Shown here: positions 13,302 through 25,398 of the stretch, piece by piece
How the letters are laid out: each line of letters opens with the position of its first letter
How positions within the stretch are numbered: the stretch's first letter is position 1
Assembly: GCA_964019165.1 (NCBI GenBank)
Contig: OZ025278.1
Span: forward strand, 6,786,119 to 6,850,118
Direction: 5' to 3'
DNA: 64,000 bases
Source: Mastigias papua
Taxonomy: Eukaryota; Cnidaria; Scyphozoa; Rhizostomeae; Mastigiidae
Position numbers and translations under genes: made by a program
The notes under the pieces: model-generated
Told to the model about the DNA's origin: nothing
The model's input: only the letters and a program-made list of their open reading frames with translations
Databases searched by the model: none

Positions 13302-13610
13302 CCTTAAGTCCCGAATAGACGGGGGGTTGGAATAGTAGGGGGTTAGAAATTTCCTAAAAATCTAATAGTCGGGGGGTTGGAATAGGCAGAGTGGGAAGAA
13401 AATTTCTCTAATTGTAGTAGCTATGGATCAGATTCACATCTCACTTCAACTGTAGACAAGATGACAAGCACGATTTCTCACGTTTCTTACTACTTCACTG
13501 ACTTACAGACACGAAAATTATAGTCAGGGGGTCTAGAATAAGGATGTCCTGGGTGGATTTTTTCCAAAAGGCTAATAAGCGGGGGAGGACGTTTATTCGG
13601 GACTCAAGAG
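13302..13610. mobile_element. foldback MITE, decayed ends
   Basis: The ends are imperfect inverted repeats: cccttaagtcccgaatagacg on the left against the complement of cgtttattcgggactcaagag on the right. Inside are repeats of the terminal motif (gggggttggaata, cgggggagg). The right end is followed by TA; the left flank has lost it. The design is the same as the element at 24093-24546. Confidence 0.6.
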
Positions 13611-16600
13611 TATCCAAATATGTCAAAATATAATGCCAAGTATGTTCAATGATTTAAATCCTAAGACTTCCTTTCTCTTATCAATAGTCATATCTTTAAT
13701 ATCTGTCTACCAGTAGTATATGATTCACCTGCTACTATTCCTGTTCTCTATGGTTTGCACTCCATTCTTCTCCTTTGTTTTACGTAAAAACTTCCTCGTT
13801 TTGTCTCCAATACTTTTATTGTACTGTGCAGGATTGATACTTTCTTCTATGGCTCAGTATTTTTCTCAGTTTGTCTGTAGCCAATGTTCTATAGGTAAAC
13901 TTTGTAACTTTTAAAACCTGAAAGTTCCATACTGTCCGTGAGCCGGGGCAAATATTTTAATCTTCTGTATGATCTGAGGATGGCAAGTCTGATTAATGCT
14001 TTTCTTTTAAAGGTTAGTTATCTTCCTGTATATATTTTAATTGAAGTAAATGTTGTGGTAATTCTTAAACAAGAACCACAAGTTATTTTAATATTGTATC
14101 TTATAAACTTTAATCAAAATGTCTAGGTCCCATAACATAAGATAATACGATCATGCTTATAACAGTCTGGAAGTTATATTAATATACTGTTGCGTGGATT
14201 TCTAGGAGTGTGGAAAGTTGTCATTTTCGAAAGGCCTGATTAAATGGGAGTCATCAGCCATCTGATCAAGGTCAAACTCCACCCCCCCTCGCCACTCAAT
14301 CCTTTGTTGGTTTCATTTGTAAGTACATTGACAAATTTACACGCCAGGGATGAAATAACATCCGGGGTTGAAATTTCATTTCTCTTTTCCATTATTCTTC
14401 AAAGGTGAATGCTCACGTAATCGCAAACTCATTTCAGTCCCGTAGTTGTAACACTTGTGACACATGCGCAATGAGCAGTCGGTGATTCCTGAAAGCGGCT
14501 ATCTTCTTGCGTTTAGTTAGCCCCATGCCTGCATTGAAGTTACGTTTCAAAGTCACGCTTTAAGTTTGCAGTGAGCAGCCTTTTTTCTCATTGCTATGAA
14601 AAGGACTCAAACGCTGGCGGGCTTTTTCCTACCTGGAGCTGACAGAATGGTGGCGCATTTTTACACCCGGAGTTGAAAATAAACATGTAGTAGCAAATTC
14701 ATTTCACCTGGGTCAAATGGGTTGGAACTCAGCCCTGGGGTTGAGAAACTCACATATGATCAGGCCGTAAGTCATGTCAATTATGTAAATTCTGTTCTAA
14801 ACAGCATGAAACCATTAAGAGCCCTGGGATCTCCAATGAAATGATGACAAGGGAAATGACTTTTTAAATCACAGACAGATTTTACTTTAAAACCCTCATC
14901 TAAAATAAACTTCATAATACTTATTTGTTTCTATGTCAAGTGAGTAATTTGTGCTTTTCTGAAGTGCTATGTTGTAAATTGTAAATTACATGATATCTAT
15001 GTGAATGTCGTATGAATTCTGCTAGGCAGAAGTGATATGTGTCCTCAATCTCATTGGTAGATAGGCCATTCTGTGATTAACGTACTTGGCTTCATTCGTC
15101 TTGTTGTCTACGATTCATTATTTCACCGAACCTTTATGATTGCTATGTTTTTAGTTGTGAATAAGAGAAAACTTTTTGTGTTTAGAGACTGATATTGTTA
15201 TATGTTGGTTGCGATTGCAGTCTTAATGTTTCGTACTTTGCCACTCTGTCTTTTCGTATTGTGCATGTCTGATGTGATGGTTGCTTTAAAATAGCTTATT
15301 CTGTTTTATTCATGCAAGAATATTACCAAAAGTTCAAGTGATACATCGCATAAGGTAACTTAGATTTGTCATCTCTTTAATGTGATACTCTGTACTGTAT
15401 CTGTTGTAACTTTCTTGTTAATGTACTTCAATAGACCACCGCAAGACTTTCAGCAAGCGAGCCGAGATTGTTTAAATGTGGTAGGATTTCACCTGTCAGT
15501 GGCTAATATTACCATAGTGTGAAATTTGACCTCTATGAACATGGTTTGTGTTGGCATGAACTAACTCATGTGTCCTGATCTTTCTTGACATCTTGGTGCT
15601 TTACAGCAGGTGTTGATAGTTCATTTGCTATTTCTACAAGTTTTATCACTTTTACACTACTTATTTGTTCACTTCACTTCCAACTTGACTTTTTCTTTTA
15701 ACCGTAACCAGTTCTTTGGCAATTTCATAATATTTCTACATACTGGTTCGCTGTGTCTTTCGATTTTTTGTGTGTTGACACCTGATACATTCACCCTTTT
15801 GTTGTCTTTGTCAACATGGCTATTTTTTCTATATATTCAGTATATATGATAAGAATAATGCGTCGAATTAGGCTAGTATTGGTTTGCTTAATGTCCTGAA
15901 GAAAAAATAGTATGCTTTGTATAAATACATTGAATGATCCGTGGGTTAAGAAAAACTATGCTCTTCGTTAACTGCTGTATCAAAGCATACCTTTAAGTCA
16001 TGTTATAGAAATGGCTAGTGAATAGACGATGTTATGGGTAATGTCAATTGCTTAACAGTCGCGAAGAATTCTTGCCTTGTTAGTATCATAAACTGGTCTA
16101 TTTGTCATGGTGATTTGAGTTGGAAATAGGTACTCTAAGTGAATATAAATCATCGTTGTACCATTTTTTGCGCACCACTGGCTGTGAGAAATAAGATTCT
16201 GTGAGAAAGCTACGATAAAATGGTTGCAATGCACTAGGAAGTTTTGATACACGTAAGACATGCATAAATGTGAAATACTTATTTTTGTACATGTCAGTCT
16301 GGTTCGCTTAATAGCGTCTTTGTACGGGTTGTTCTGCAAGACCGAGAGGAAATTCTTGGGGAAAAATAAAAATTCTGTGAAAGTTGATCAGGAAGGATGA
16401 TCCAAATCCTTTAGATGTTTGCCTACTGCCACTTAGGGCATTGTTTATGGTTATTTGGTTCGTAAGTTGGTAGCTATTACTTGTGAGAGAACGAACACAT
16501 GCACGTGAGTATAGGCAGACAGGATACACAGGCTTTTTAAGGAAGCCTTTTTCGGGATAGCATTATTGAAACAGAATGTTGTAACAAGAGACATCACGTT

Positions 16601-18436
16601 GTTTCTTGTTAAGGCCAATTCCTTGTTTACAGTCATATAAATACAAGTACAAATAGGATTTATATATGAAACTAATCCAACTAACTTCAGATGTATACAT
16701 CGTGCAAGCCTGACAAAGGGGGCTGCTGCCATCATGCCCCTTATAGTGTTCTACACTCTGTGAGACTATCGGGCCCTTGTGCTTAAAGCTATACCAGAGG
16801 ACACTACATGTACATAAGTATCCCAGGAGTCGTTATTTTCCACTTGAAAGAAGGAGACGTACTGCAGAAGTTGTGTCTTTAGCCGTGTTTTTCTTGCGGT
16901 TGATGAAAGACAAGATATAAGAAATGAATTACTTGTTCTTTAGTGAGAGTTTCCTCCGATTTCTACAGAGAGCGGGTTGAACAACTTTTTGAGCAAGATA
17001 AGCTGATCAGTATGAAATTCATTATTTCTCTTACTGGTGATTTTGTTACTATTAAAATCAGTATTAGTGCTTATTTGTCTCGTCACTCAAAAACTCAGAT
17101 CATCGTTACCATCAGTGCAATGATACTACCGCAAAGTTCTATGTAGCACTAGCAAGACCTGGATTCTTTCCCGCTATTGGCCAATTGATGTCACTATTAT
17201 GGTCCTCTATTCAAGACTTGAGTTTTACCAATTCGATATTTAATGTGGAAAAAGTAAGCATGAAAGGAAGTAAAATTAAAATTGAGAAGTTATAATGAAG
17301 AGGCAGGAGACGAGCAAATATATGGCCGGTTTATTACTCAGAAATTTATGATGTTATATCGGTGTCATTCATTTAGTACGGATGCACCACAATGATGAAA
17401 GTGTGACCTCCCCACTCATTCGCATGCACGCCTGCGCTTATTGAGAGCCCCCTTCATGCATACATACTTCTGCCTGTCTGACCCCCCTATCTCCACCAAG
17501 GATTCCTTAATGACTGGCGATCCCAAATTGTTTTTACATAGATAGAATTGAAGCATGCACTTGTGAATGAGAAAATTATAGAGTACATGCACAGAAAGCG
17601 ATTAGTCTTTCATCTGGCATACTTAGATGCCAGCCCCCTCTCCCCCTTGTACGCAACCGTATGATGTTGCTTGGCTCTCCTCTACCCTCTTGTGAGAGAT
17701 GTAGGGCGAGAGGTAGAAGTAGCTGCTCACGCATTATATACATATACGTATTGGTTCTATGACAGTCATCGCGTCCTATTACACCCTTCTTGCGTATGTA
17801 CGAAATGAATGACTCCGCCATACATCAATATATGAAACAATCAGACCCATTTGAAGTGCACTAGAGAAGCAGCATACTCTCACTTACTTATTCATTGCTA
17901 CATGGATCTAGTTTTCGGCTTCTTATATATACAGTGCCTTATGTTCCAAACTATTTTATATTTAGTCTCAGATTGGAGTACAGCAATAAATCGAATGAAT
18001 AGTTTGAAGAATTCTGTTGCCTACAATGAATATGCGTTCTGAGGATGAACAATTTATTTTGACGTAAATTGATAAATAATATGCTTTGTGGGTGTGTTCT
18101 TATATATACAGATTTAGTCCATGAAGTGTCATTGAATTGAAATACAAGAATTTTGGATTGAAAATTGTGAATGAACCTGTCAGTAAACTATTTGTTTGGA
18201 AATGCTGCACTAGACAATTCTATATGTTCATTGACCCCTAAAAATACTCTTTTAAGATGTACTTTCGAGGATGCTGAACCTTTGCCCGTATCATAGTCAA
18301 TGCTTTAAGAAGCATTATTTCTATTGAGGATTGTCGAATTCTTTTACTCTTTTTTGATTAATCATTTCTTTCTTAAGTTACATGTTGTGGTGTTTTGTCT
18401 ACTTTATGTTGTGCCTAACGTAGCAACTAATTTATA

Positions 18437-18532
18437 CTAATCGTGACGTAACAGTTAACTGCAAACTAATCCTGACGTAACAGTTAACTTCAAACTAATC
18501 GTGACGTAGCAACTATCTTCAGACTAATCGTG
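18437..18532 (+). repeat. 29-bp tandem repeat, three and a third copies
   Basis: The unit begins ctaatcgtgacgtaacagtt and repeats at 18437, 18466 and 18495, with a partial copy at 18524. The copies differ at a few bases. No coding or regulatory role is evident. Confidence 0.85.
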
Positions 18533-18734
18533 TACAGTATATTGCTATATAAAAATTCGCATAGTCACTTTCTGCTAAATTGGATCGGTTGCTCTATGGA
18601 CCTGTTTGTTCAAACACATGCGCTCACTTTGTAAATTGGTAGTGTTGGCTTTATATGGACCAAAGTATAGTGTTGTTTATTTCAAACGGTTTCTTTGGTT
18701 AGAGAGTTGTTTTGTTGGGGAATCTTCTCAGTGG

Positions 18735-18862
18735 AATATAGCGACAGGTTAATATAGCGACAGGTTAATATAGCGACAGGTTAATATAGCGACAGGTTAA
18801 TATAGCGACAGGTTAATATAGCGACAGGTTAATATAGCGACAGGTTAATATAGCGACAGGTT
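18735..18862 (+). repeat. 16-bp minisatellite, 8 copies
   Basis: The unit aatatagcgacaggtt is repeated eight times without any change that I can see. It ends in a partial unit (aatatac). The perfect identity suggests recent expansion. Confidence 0.95.
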
Positions 18863-19481
18863 AATATACTGATATCTCTCATGATAGTTATGCTGGCCAT
18901 CAAGACGTGACACTTAGTATTTTGCCAATTAATGGAAAATATCATAATATCATTTGCTTGGTTTTTTGTTGATTTTTTAAACCATGCACAACAATAACAT
19001 ACTGACAGACTCTTTCATATGACAAGAATTTCTTCTTATTTTTATATATTAGCAATTTTCCGTCCCTTTCCATATTTGGACATTCAATCGGCAGTTCATT
19101 GAACTTCTAGTATTGTTGAACACACTGTTTCGTACCAAATTTTATAGGAGGCTCTGAAGTTTAATTCTACTAGACCAATGTATAATCGAAAGCCTATAAG
19201 GGAAACTAGTATGGCATTAGCAGGCAGAGAAGCTTGCAAAGAGCATATTGTTCTAAGTTAATTTGAATTCATTATATGTTATACTACGATAGAATGTATA
19301 TGATATTTATCTTTAATTTGTCTCATGGTAATGTAAGGTTGCAGACGGAGAAATGGAAAATTGTTACTGCCAGTTACATTACTTTCATCGATTTAGTGCA
19401 GCTTTATAACAAAATCTTAATGATACTCCCCTACTCCACCCCCTGTAATCAAAAGCTTTGAGAATTTAAGATGTACTGTAA

Positions 19482-20620
19482 GGACCTGTTCAGACACACT
19501 CGATTTTTTACTCGACTATGCTCAGTTTTTGTTGATTGTTGTCAAGCAGGCAGGCGTGGCCAGACGCCCTCCACTATTCCTTTGGCATTCCAGCAAGAGA
19601 AATTCTTCCCTTTTAAGGATATGGGTATATTTCCTTCTTAATTGTTTCTACTCAGCACATAATTTGTGCATAAAGATAGTTGAATCTGATAATTTTTATT
19701 CATTTTGATTTAGTTTGACTTTCAAAATAGAAGTTACGGATCTGCCGCTGACTGCAACTAGAACTGAGTTGATCTGTTGCCTGTTCTTTCAACGTTTTGG
19801 CGGAAAAAAGGCTAAGATGCAAAGCTTTTGCTTACGCTGGATGTTTGCTTAGAGCTTGCTCAAAAGCTTTCGACTACAGTCAACAGCACGCAGAACAACA
19901 CACGGTAGAATTGCATTATGGATGTACCGTGTGGCCTTTGCCTTGACAGCGAAATTATGCTCTAATGTCCTTCGTCCGTTATCCAGATCATATCGAGAAG
20001 TTCATATTCCATGTTGCAACGTCTAGAATCCCAATATTAACGAAATAATGTCCATAAATGAGTCTTGGAGAGTGTAGGAACTACTCCCAAAATACTGCGG
20101 GGTGAGTGGCCAAGCGGTTCAGCTGGCTTCCATTAGCTAGCTGAAGTTAAGCTTGGCTGTACTAGGTCAGCAACTGGATGGGCGACTATCCAGATAAACG
20201 ACCAAAGCAACTCACTCCGCCGTCCTTCGGAAGGGACGTTAAACTAGGGGTCCCATGCCTGAATGCGGCATGCACAGTAGGCCTAAATTAGCTGAAAATG
20301 CTAGATATAACAGCCTACTCAAAATAAAGTAAACAACAACAACAACAAATTTCAAATGTATGAAAGGTTATTAATCTTAACCAGAACTTACTCCAACTGA
20401 GGTGACACATATGAAAAACAAGGCAAACATAGGAGCATGGAGGCTAATGGGTCAATTTTTTCCTCACTTTGCTTTTTTCTACTGCCCTAGATTAGTCTCG
20501 ATTACTCTCGATTATTCTCGATTGATCTCATTTTTGCAGTATTCAATAGCCCTAATTTTTTACTCAACATCAAAGTCGAGCATATTCTAGTGAAAAATTT
20601 GAGAGCGTTTGAACAGGCTT
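19482..20620. mobile_element. TAA-flanked inverted-repeat element (Harbinger-type MITE)
   Basis: The left end (ggacctgttcagacacactc) and the complement of the right end (aagcctgttcaaacgctc) form an imperfect inverted repeat. The match continues through atttttyactcgac-like sequence to about 40 bp. Both ends are bordered by TAA (19479-19481 and 20621-20623), the three-base target typical of PIF/Harbinger elements. No transposase reading is visible. The SINE at 20102-20348 has inserted into it. Confidence 0.6.
20102..20348 (+). mobile_element. tRNA-like SINE, family A, copy 2
   Basis: This is a 247-bp copy of the element at 8968-9214, in the same orientation. It has the same start (gtgagtggccaagcggtt) and the same (caa)n end. 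It sits inside the inverted-repeat element 19482-20620, so it is the younger insertion of the two. Confidence 0.8.
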
Positions 20621-20803
20621 TAAGACACCACCATATTGATGATCGCTGCCGATGAAGGCGACAATTGATCATGGCTACAATTAGAGATTGTATAGGCAAT
20701 CACTTGCGATCACAAGTAGGGTTCACATTGATTAGATAGGGACTCTTGCATTTGTATCCCAACTTTTTTGCTTTAATGTAATTCGCTGTATATTTCATTT
20801 TAG

Positions 20804-21094
20804 ATGGAATGAATTGATTCGGAAGATCGAACTTTGGGCCGAAATTCACGAGCTAAATGAACAGGGAGCCTATACACCGGTTGAACTACTAACCAGGGAT
20901 GCAACTGAGTGCGGAGGTGTTTTTCAACTTAGACAAGGGTTTGCCAGGCGAATAGTTGTTCAAGTTACAGTCCCAAAGCAGGGAAACCTTCCAGTCGTTT
21001 TAGAGAGGATCAAGGGCTTAGCTGCAGGAAGTTTGAATGTTCGAGCGAAAATTCAAAAGGGTCTAGACAGTTATCAAGAGCGGGATTTGCAAAG
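20804..21094 (+). CDS. KIF13B-like: KIF13 exon: WNE...VFQLRQG, DUF3694-type region
   Basis: This 291-nt exon enters and leaves in phase 2. Conserved stretches are WNELIRKIELWAEIHELNE, ATECGGVFQLRQG, VPKQGNLPVVLERI and GLDSYQERDLQ. They match KIF13A at WNEVTRRIEMWISILELNE, VNTGGIFQLRQGHSRR and GLDSYQEEDL. This is the start of the conserved C-terminal stalk domain (DUF3694 in family databases, from memory). The donor caaag|gtattc lies 44 bp before a TTAA-flanked inverted-repeat element. Confidence 0.96.
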
Positions 21095-23099
21095 GTATTC
21101 GCTTTCCAATAATTATTTTGTCCATTTCCATCGTTTAAAGGGGAAGTTCGGTCCAAAACTAAAATTTGATATATTGTAGAGAATGTTGTATAACCCCATG
21201 ATCTGAGATATTTTTGCTCTTACTTGCATACTTTTCCATATATTCCAAGTTGTTTCTTGTCAAAGTCGGCCTAGTGTTAGACCGCCATTCAAAACTTTTC
21301 GAAGCAGGGAAATGGTTGTTGCAATGACGTCATCACGTTCAAAAGCACAGCAAATCCTAAGGTTCCAGTACTTAACTATGTGTATTTTGAGAAGAATACT
21401 CTCGCATTTGTGACTTAAAAACACCTTTTTTGCTATTCAGACACAACTACAAATATGTAAGACTGAAGATACCCTTTAGGTGAATTATGCGGACGAAAAA
21501 ACGTTCGGATAGAATCAGCAGATCACATCTTATCTAACTTATGAAAGACTCTAAGTAATTACAATTTTATAGGAAAGCGCTGGTACCTTTAGCATTACCT
21601 GCAAATACCCGAAAATTATTCCATCATAAGTAAAGCCAGATAAAGATGAAACATGTCTGAATATGAGTACATACTTTGAAATACAAATTTGCCCGCGCCT
21701 TGGAAGTACAAAGTAAAGAAGTTTTCTTCCTATTCTGCGCTACTGTTCTAGATAATAGCTCAGCGATAGGCTGCATAGTTGAATGAGTATATAGGAACGA
21801 TGGTTTTCCTATCATTACTGCTTGTCCTGTGACTTCCCTCATTGGTTTGTTGATGTTCATGATGTTGCAGTCTTATTTAACGTGCAGAGAACACGGAGGC
21901 AGAGAGAGAGGAGAGGATGTTGTTGACGGTACTCTTGACTGTACTCTGACTGACTATACAACACAGATTACATGGTTATATACAGAGACATTAAACAACC
22001 CAAATTAAACACGAATTACGTAGAGGAAGGGTTAGGTGGTTGTTAGTTGTTTGTTGAATGGAATCGTGTGGCGGTGATTGCGTAGAGAACAACAGAATAG
22101 GAATGACTAAGTGTGTGATAACAGGAGTGATGTATGGTGATATACAAGGTGTGCGATATTGGGAATGAATGAATGGAAGAAAAATTGGCATTGAGTAAGA
22201 AATGGCCTATGTGTACAATGTTTACGTTCACTACAAGTACAAAAGCTAGCTCTACTGAAAAGGTATCTCTGTAAGTGAGGAATAATGTATATTGAGATTT
22301 CAATTATACCCACTTGGCTTGTTGGTGCGACGTTTTCTCTCTATAATTTTGAAAGTGGCATCTTATTTTTTTCCATGGTCGTATGTCACGATTTGATTTC
22401 CCTACTTAATTTTTATGAAATTAACCATGTCTTTCATATTCACTGTTGCTTTCGTTGAGGATTCTTTGCTCTTTCGTTTGATTTCACCATCACAAGAACA
22501 TTCTGATTTGATATGAAGTCATGCTCCAAATGTTACTATTTCTCTCTAGTGTCCATTGTCAAGGATTTATGTGGATATTTTTAGGTACTTTTAACTCTCC
22601 TGACTTAGCTAACTGCAACATCGCTGTCTTCTGAAATACGCGCAACTATCAAATTTGCCTTATTTTCAGTATTAAGCACTCTTATTTTGGACTAAGTAGT
22701 AGGAATAAGTTGCTTTTGAGTAGCAAATGTGGGAGTATTCTTCTCAGTATGCACATAGTTTAGTACTGGAACCTTAGGATTTAGTGTGCTTTTGAACGTG
22801 ATGACGTCAGTGGAATATATGGAAAAGTACGCAAGTAAGAGCGAAAATATTTCAGGTCATGGGGTTTTACAATAATCTCTACTACATATCAAATTTAGTT
22901 TTGGACCGAACTCCCCCTTTAAGTGTTCTTTTTACAATGTGGCATTAATTACATGTAATCACCTAGAATTACAGCTTGTCATAGACGATCGCAATTATAA
23001 AGCTGGCAACGTTTGTTAGAGGAGTTATGGTATTTTAATGCATTGCATTTTGAGCTTGTGTTTTTCCATCTTGACACTGTTGATATATGAACTGTCTAG
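21095..23099 (+). other. intron, 2.0 kb, almost filled by one element
   Basis: Nearly 90% of this intron is the inverted-repeat element 21139-22918. Only about 40 bp on the 5' side and 180 bp on the 3' side lie outside it. Confidence 0.8.
21139..22918. mobile_element. TTAA-flanked DNA transposon with long terminal inverted repeats
   Basis: The ends are inverted copies: aggggaagttcggtccaaaa on the left against the complement of the right end, agggggagttcggtccaaaa. The match continues for about 280 bp through ccatatattcc, gacgtca and the ggaacctta-type sequence near 21360 and 22760. TTAA flanks both sides (21135-21138 and 22919-22922). TTAA with A/G-rich termini resembles the Kolobok superfamily more than piggyBac, whose termini begin with C; that assignment is inferred. 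The interior shows no transposase, so the element is non-autonomous. Confidence 0.8.
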
Positions 23100-23182
23100 G
23101 TTGCGAGAGAAGTGGTCAAGCTCTCTTTTGAAACGACGAGAATACCTAGATGAAAAGATTCAATCGTTGATTAATAAAACAG
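23100..23182 (+). CDS. KIF13B-like: KIF13 exon: coiled-coil KRREYLDE block
   Basis: The exon enters in phase 2 and leaves in phase 1 (aca g|gtattt). It reads LREKWSSSLLKRREYLDEKI and then QSLINKT, matching VRERWSDALIKRREYLDEQI of KIF13A. The heptad-like spacing of L and I fits a short coiled coil. Confidence 0.95.
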
Positions 23183-23518
23183 GTATTTTTCTTGTTTTCC
23201 TTTTGATCATTATTTTTACATTCACCAGTATCCTTTTACAAACTTTAACATAATCGAGTAATAACTCTTGAAACTACCGAGAATGTGTGCTACTATTGAT
23301 TCCATGATACCAAGTTTTACTTTCTAGTGAATTACTTCTTGCTTCCCCTTGGGTTTTGAATTTACAGCATTTCACTCTGTTACTTATTTTCGCTACATTC
23401 ACTCAGAATGACAGCATTTTTTTGAATTGCTGCCAATTAGGAAACAGTTTTATGTAGTTAGTTATTACCACACTGGAGTGCACAGTTTGATTGCCCCCAT
23501 GAGAACTGTCATAGTATA

Positions 23519-24054
23519 CCGTATCTACTCTAATATTCCCGCTTCTCTTTTACGCCCGTATCTCTAGTAATCCCGCCTTTATTTCATAGTCTGAAAGAAT
23601 AATCCCGCCTCCCCAGTAATCCCGCAAGCGGAACTGCTGTATAAATTATTTTTAAAATTTATATTCACTGGCATATATGTTCAAATATTTTATTTCGGAT
23701 GTCCAGTGTAACGTTTCGAATGCTGTGTACCAACTTGAAGTGAAAACTTAGCATCATGTCATCAGGCATGATCACGGTTATTAAAACTGACACACTTGAT
23801 GTAATGATTTTATTTTGTTATTTTATTAAAACATTTTGTCATTTTGAACCTTCTTCCAATTGTATGTTTTTTACCCTGGTTTGCCACAATCATTTTTGAG
23901 AGCCGTTTTTTGTTGAAACGGTATCTTCAAGCTAGACTTCAAGGCATTGAAAAAATAGTCCCGCCTCTCCTATATACCCGCCTCTCTAATAATCCCGCCT
24001 TTTTTCTAAGGTTGAAATGCTAGTCTCGCAGCGGGAATATTAGGGTAAATACGA
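23519..24054. mobile_element. foldback MITE, ccgtatctactctaat termini
   Basis: The left end reads ccgtatctactctaatattc. The complement of the right end reads tcgtatttaccctaatattc, so the inverted repeat is about 26 bp with a few mismatches. Both outer borders are TA. Multiple short copies of aatcccgcct occur just inside both ends, in the same direction. There is no reading frame of note. Confidence 0.7.
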
Positions 24055-24092
24055 TAGCTAAGTTGTGTATGGGAGGCATTACAATCAGTGTA

Positions 24093-24546
24093 CTCTTAGG
24101 TTCCTAATAAACGTCCCGGGACGCTTATTAATTTTTCGATTTTTTTCCGACCCCCCCGGACCTTATTAGGACCCCCCGTTTATTAATTTTCAAACATTTG
24201 ACAGATGAGGTTGTTCTTTTTTTTCTTCAACTTTTACAAGTTGTTTGTCTTTGTGTGTTCCATTAATATATCAGAGATATTTGTTATGCTTACAGTATAT
24301 ACATAGATTTTCATGCTGTATTTGACTTGTATTTCTTATTCTTGAGTTATCTTAAAAACTATTCTCATTAGTTTCTCTTGTTTTTGAAAAGATATCCTCT
24401 ATGGAATTGTGTTTTATAGAGATTTTGACATTTTTTCGAATTTCCGACCCCCCCCCTGTTTAATAAGACCCCCCGTTTATTAAATTTTCGAAAATTTTCC
24501 GACCCCACCTACTATTATGACCCCCCGTTTATTAGGAACCTAAGAG
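24093..24546. mobile_element. foldback MITE, ctcttaggttcctaataaacg termini
   Basis: The terminal inverted repeat is perfect: ctcttaggttcctaataaac against the complement of gtttattaggaacctaagag. With the bordering TA and neighbouring bases, 24 bp match exactly (24090-24113 and 24526-24549). The TA on each side fits a TA target duplication. Inside, gacccccc and gtttatta motifs recur near both ends. The element is related in design to 13302-13610. Confidence 0.8.
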
Positions 24547-24855
24547 TACATTGCGAAGAAGTGCCTTGGTCTCAAAAAGTAAACACATATCTAATCATGA
24601 AGTCACTGCTATAGTCTTATGTTCAAAGCTAAGTTTTCAGTTCTCGGATGTTTGCAAGGTGTGGACTTTTATTTCTAACCAATTCATTCCCAACACTCGT
24701 CAGAGTATGCCGTTATACAGAGTTTTATGCTTTGACGATTGTCGGATGAAAAAAGCTTTTCAGTATGCCCAGAGACTGTTCCCGCCTTTTCGAGGTATAG
24801 TGAAATTGTAGTTACTTTACAGAGATGCCTGTAATGATCATATCTTCCTTCACAG

Positions 24856-24982
24856 ACAAAACCGTGGCGGATAAAGAACGAGAAGGTCACTTGATTGACC
24901 AATGGGTGTCTTTGACAGAAGAAAGAAATAACATTTTATGCCCTACTCCAGGCAGTGGAGTACCGGGTGCTCCACTCGATTG
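24856..24982 (+). CDS. KIF13B-like: KIF13 exon: LTEERN / PGSGVPGAP block
   Basis: The exon enters in phase 1 after cttcacag and leaves in phase 2 (gattg|gtatca). It reads KTVADKEREGHLIDQWVSLT, then EERNNIL and PGSGVPGAPLDW. KIF13A has LVEQWVGLTEERNAVLVPAP and GSGIPGAPADW at this position. This is among the most conserved exons in the window. Confidence 0.96.
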
Positions 24983-25342
24983 GTATCATACCTTCTCTTA
25001 CTTTGTTTGCTTTAGTAGCTATTATGAAATTTCAATTTTTGATGTTCAACTTTTGATATTTGATATTAATATATGAAGATATTTCATAGTTGTCATTTTG
25101 CAAAATCTTGCTGTCAAGTCCTTGTTTTTTTTTATTGAAGTATTTAAATCATTGTTTTCTTAAGGCCACTTTGGTGTTTTAGTACTTAACTATCCCTATG
25201 GCTTGCCAATCATTTTTAGTATTTCCCTGTAGGGTTGTTGTATTTAGTTTATATTGAATATCAAGCAGTGTCTATTGGAGTATGAAATTCCTACGAGACA
25301 GAATTGTAAGTGTGAGTTGGATTAATTTCTTTGTTTTTAAAG
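24983..25342 (+). other. intron, 360 bp
   Basis: This is AT-rich intron sequence ending in the acceptor tttttaaag. I see nothing else in it. Confidence 0.8.
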
Positions 25343-25398
25343 GACTGCTCCTCCTGGAATGGAAAGCCACATCCCACTTATTTTCCTCAACTTGGATG
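25343..25398 (+). CDS. KIF13B-like: KIF13 exon: GMESHIPLIFLNLD mini-exon
   Basis: A 56-nt exon, phase 2 in and phase 1 out. Joined to the previous exon it reads W-TAPPGMESHIPLIFLNLD, matching WIPPPGMETHIPVLFLDLN of KIF13A. The acceptor is tttttaaag and the donor gatg|gtatga. Confidence 0.95.

Larger units (their letters stand above)
12687..20803 (+). other. intron, 8.1 kb, with repeats and an inverted-repeat element
   Basis: No exon is seen and none is expected, because the reading joins EER to WNEL. The intron holds a decayed foldback element (13302-13610), a 29-bp tandem array (18437-18532), a 16-bp tandem array (18735-18862) and a TAA-flanked element (19482-20620) that contains a SINE. 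The stretch 13620-18430 shows nothing I can name. Confidence 0.7.
23183..24855 (+). other. intron, 1.7 kb, with two foldback elements
   Basis: Two unrelated inverted-repeat elements lie almost back to back (23519-24054 and 24093-24546). I see nothing else in the intron. Confidence 0.75.
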
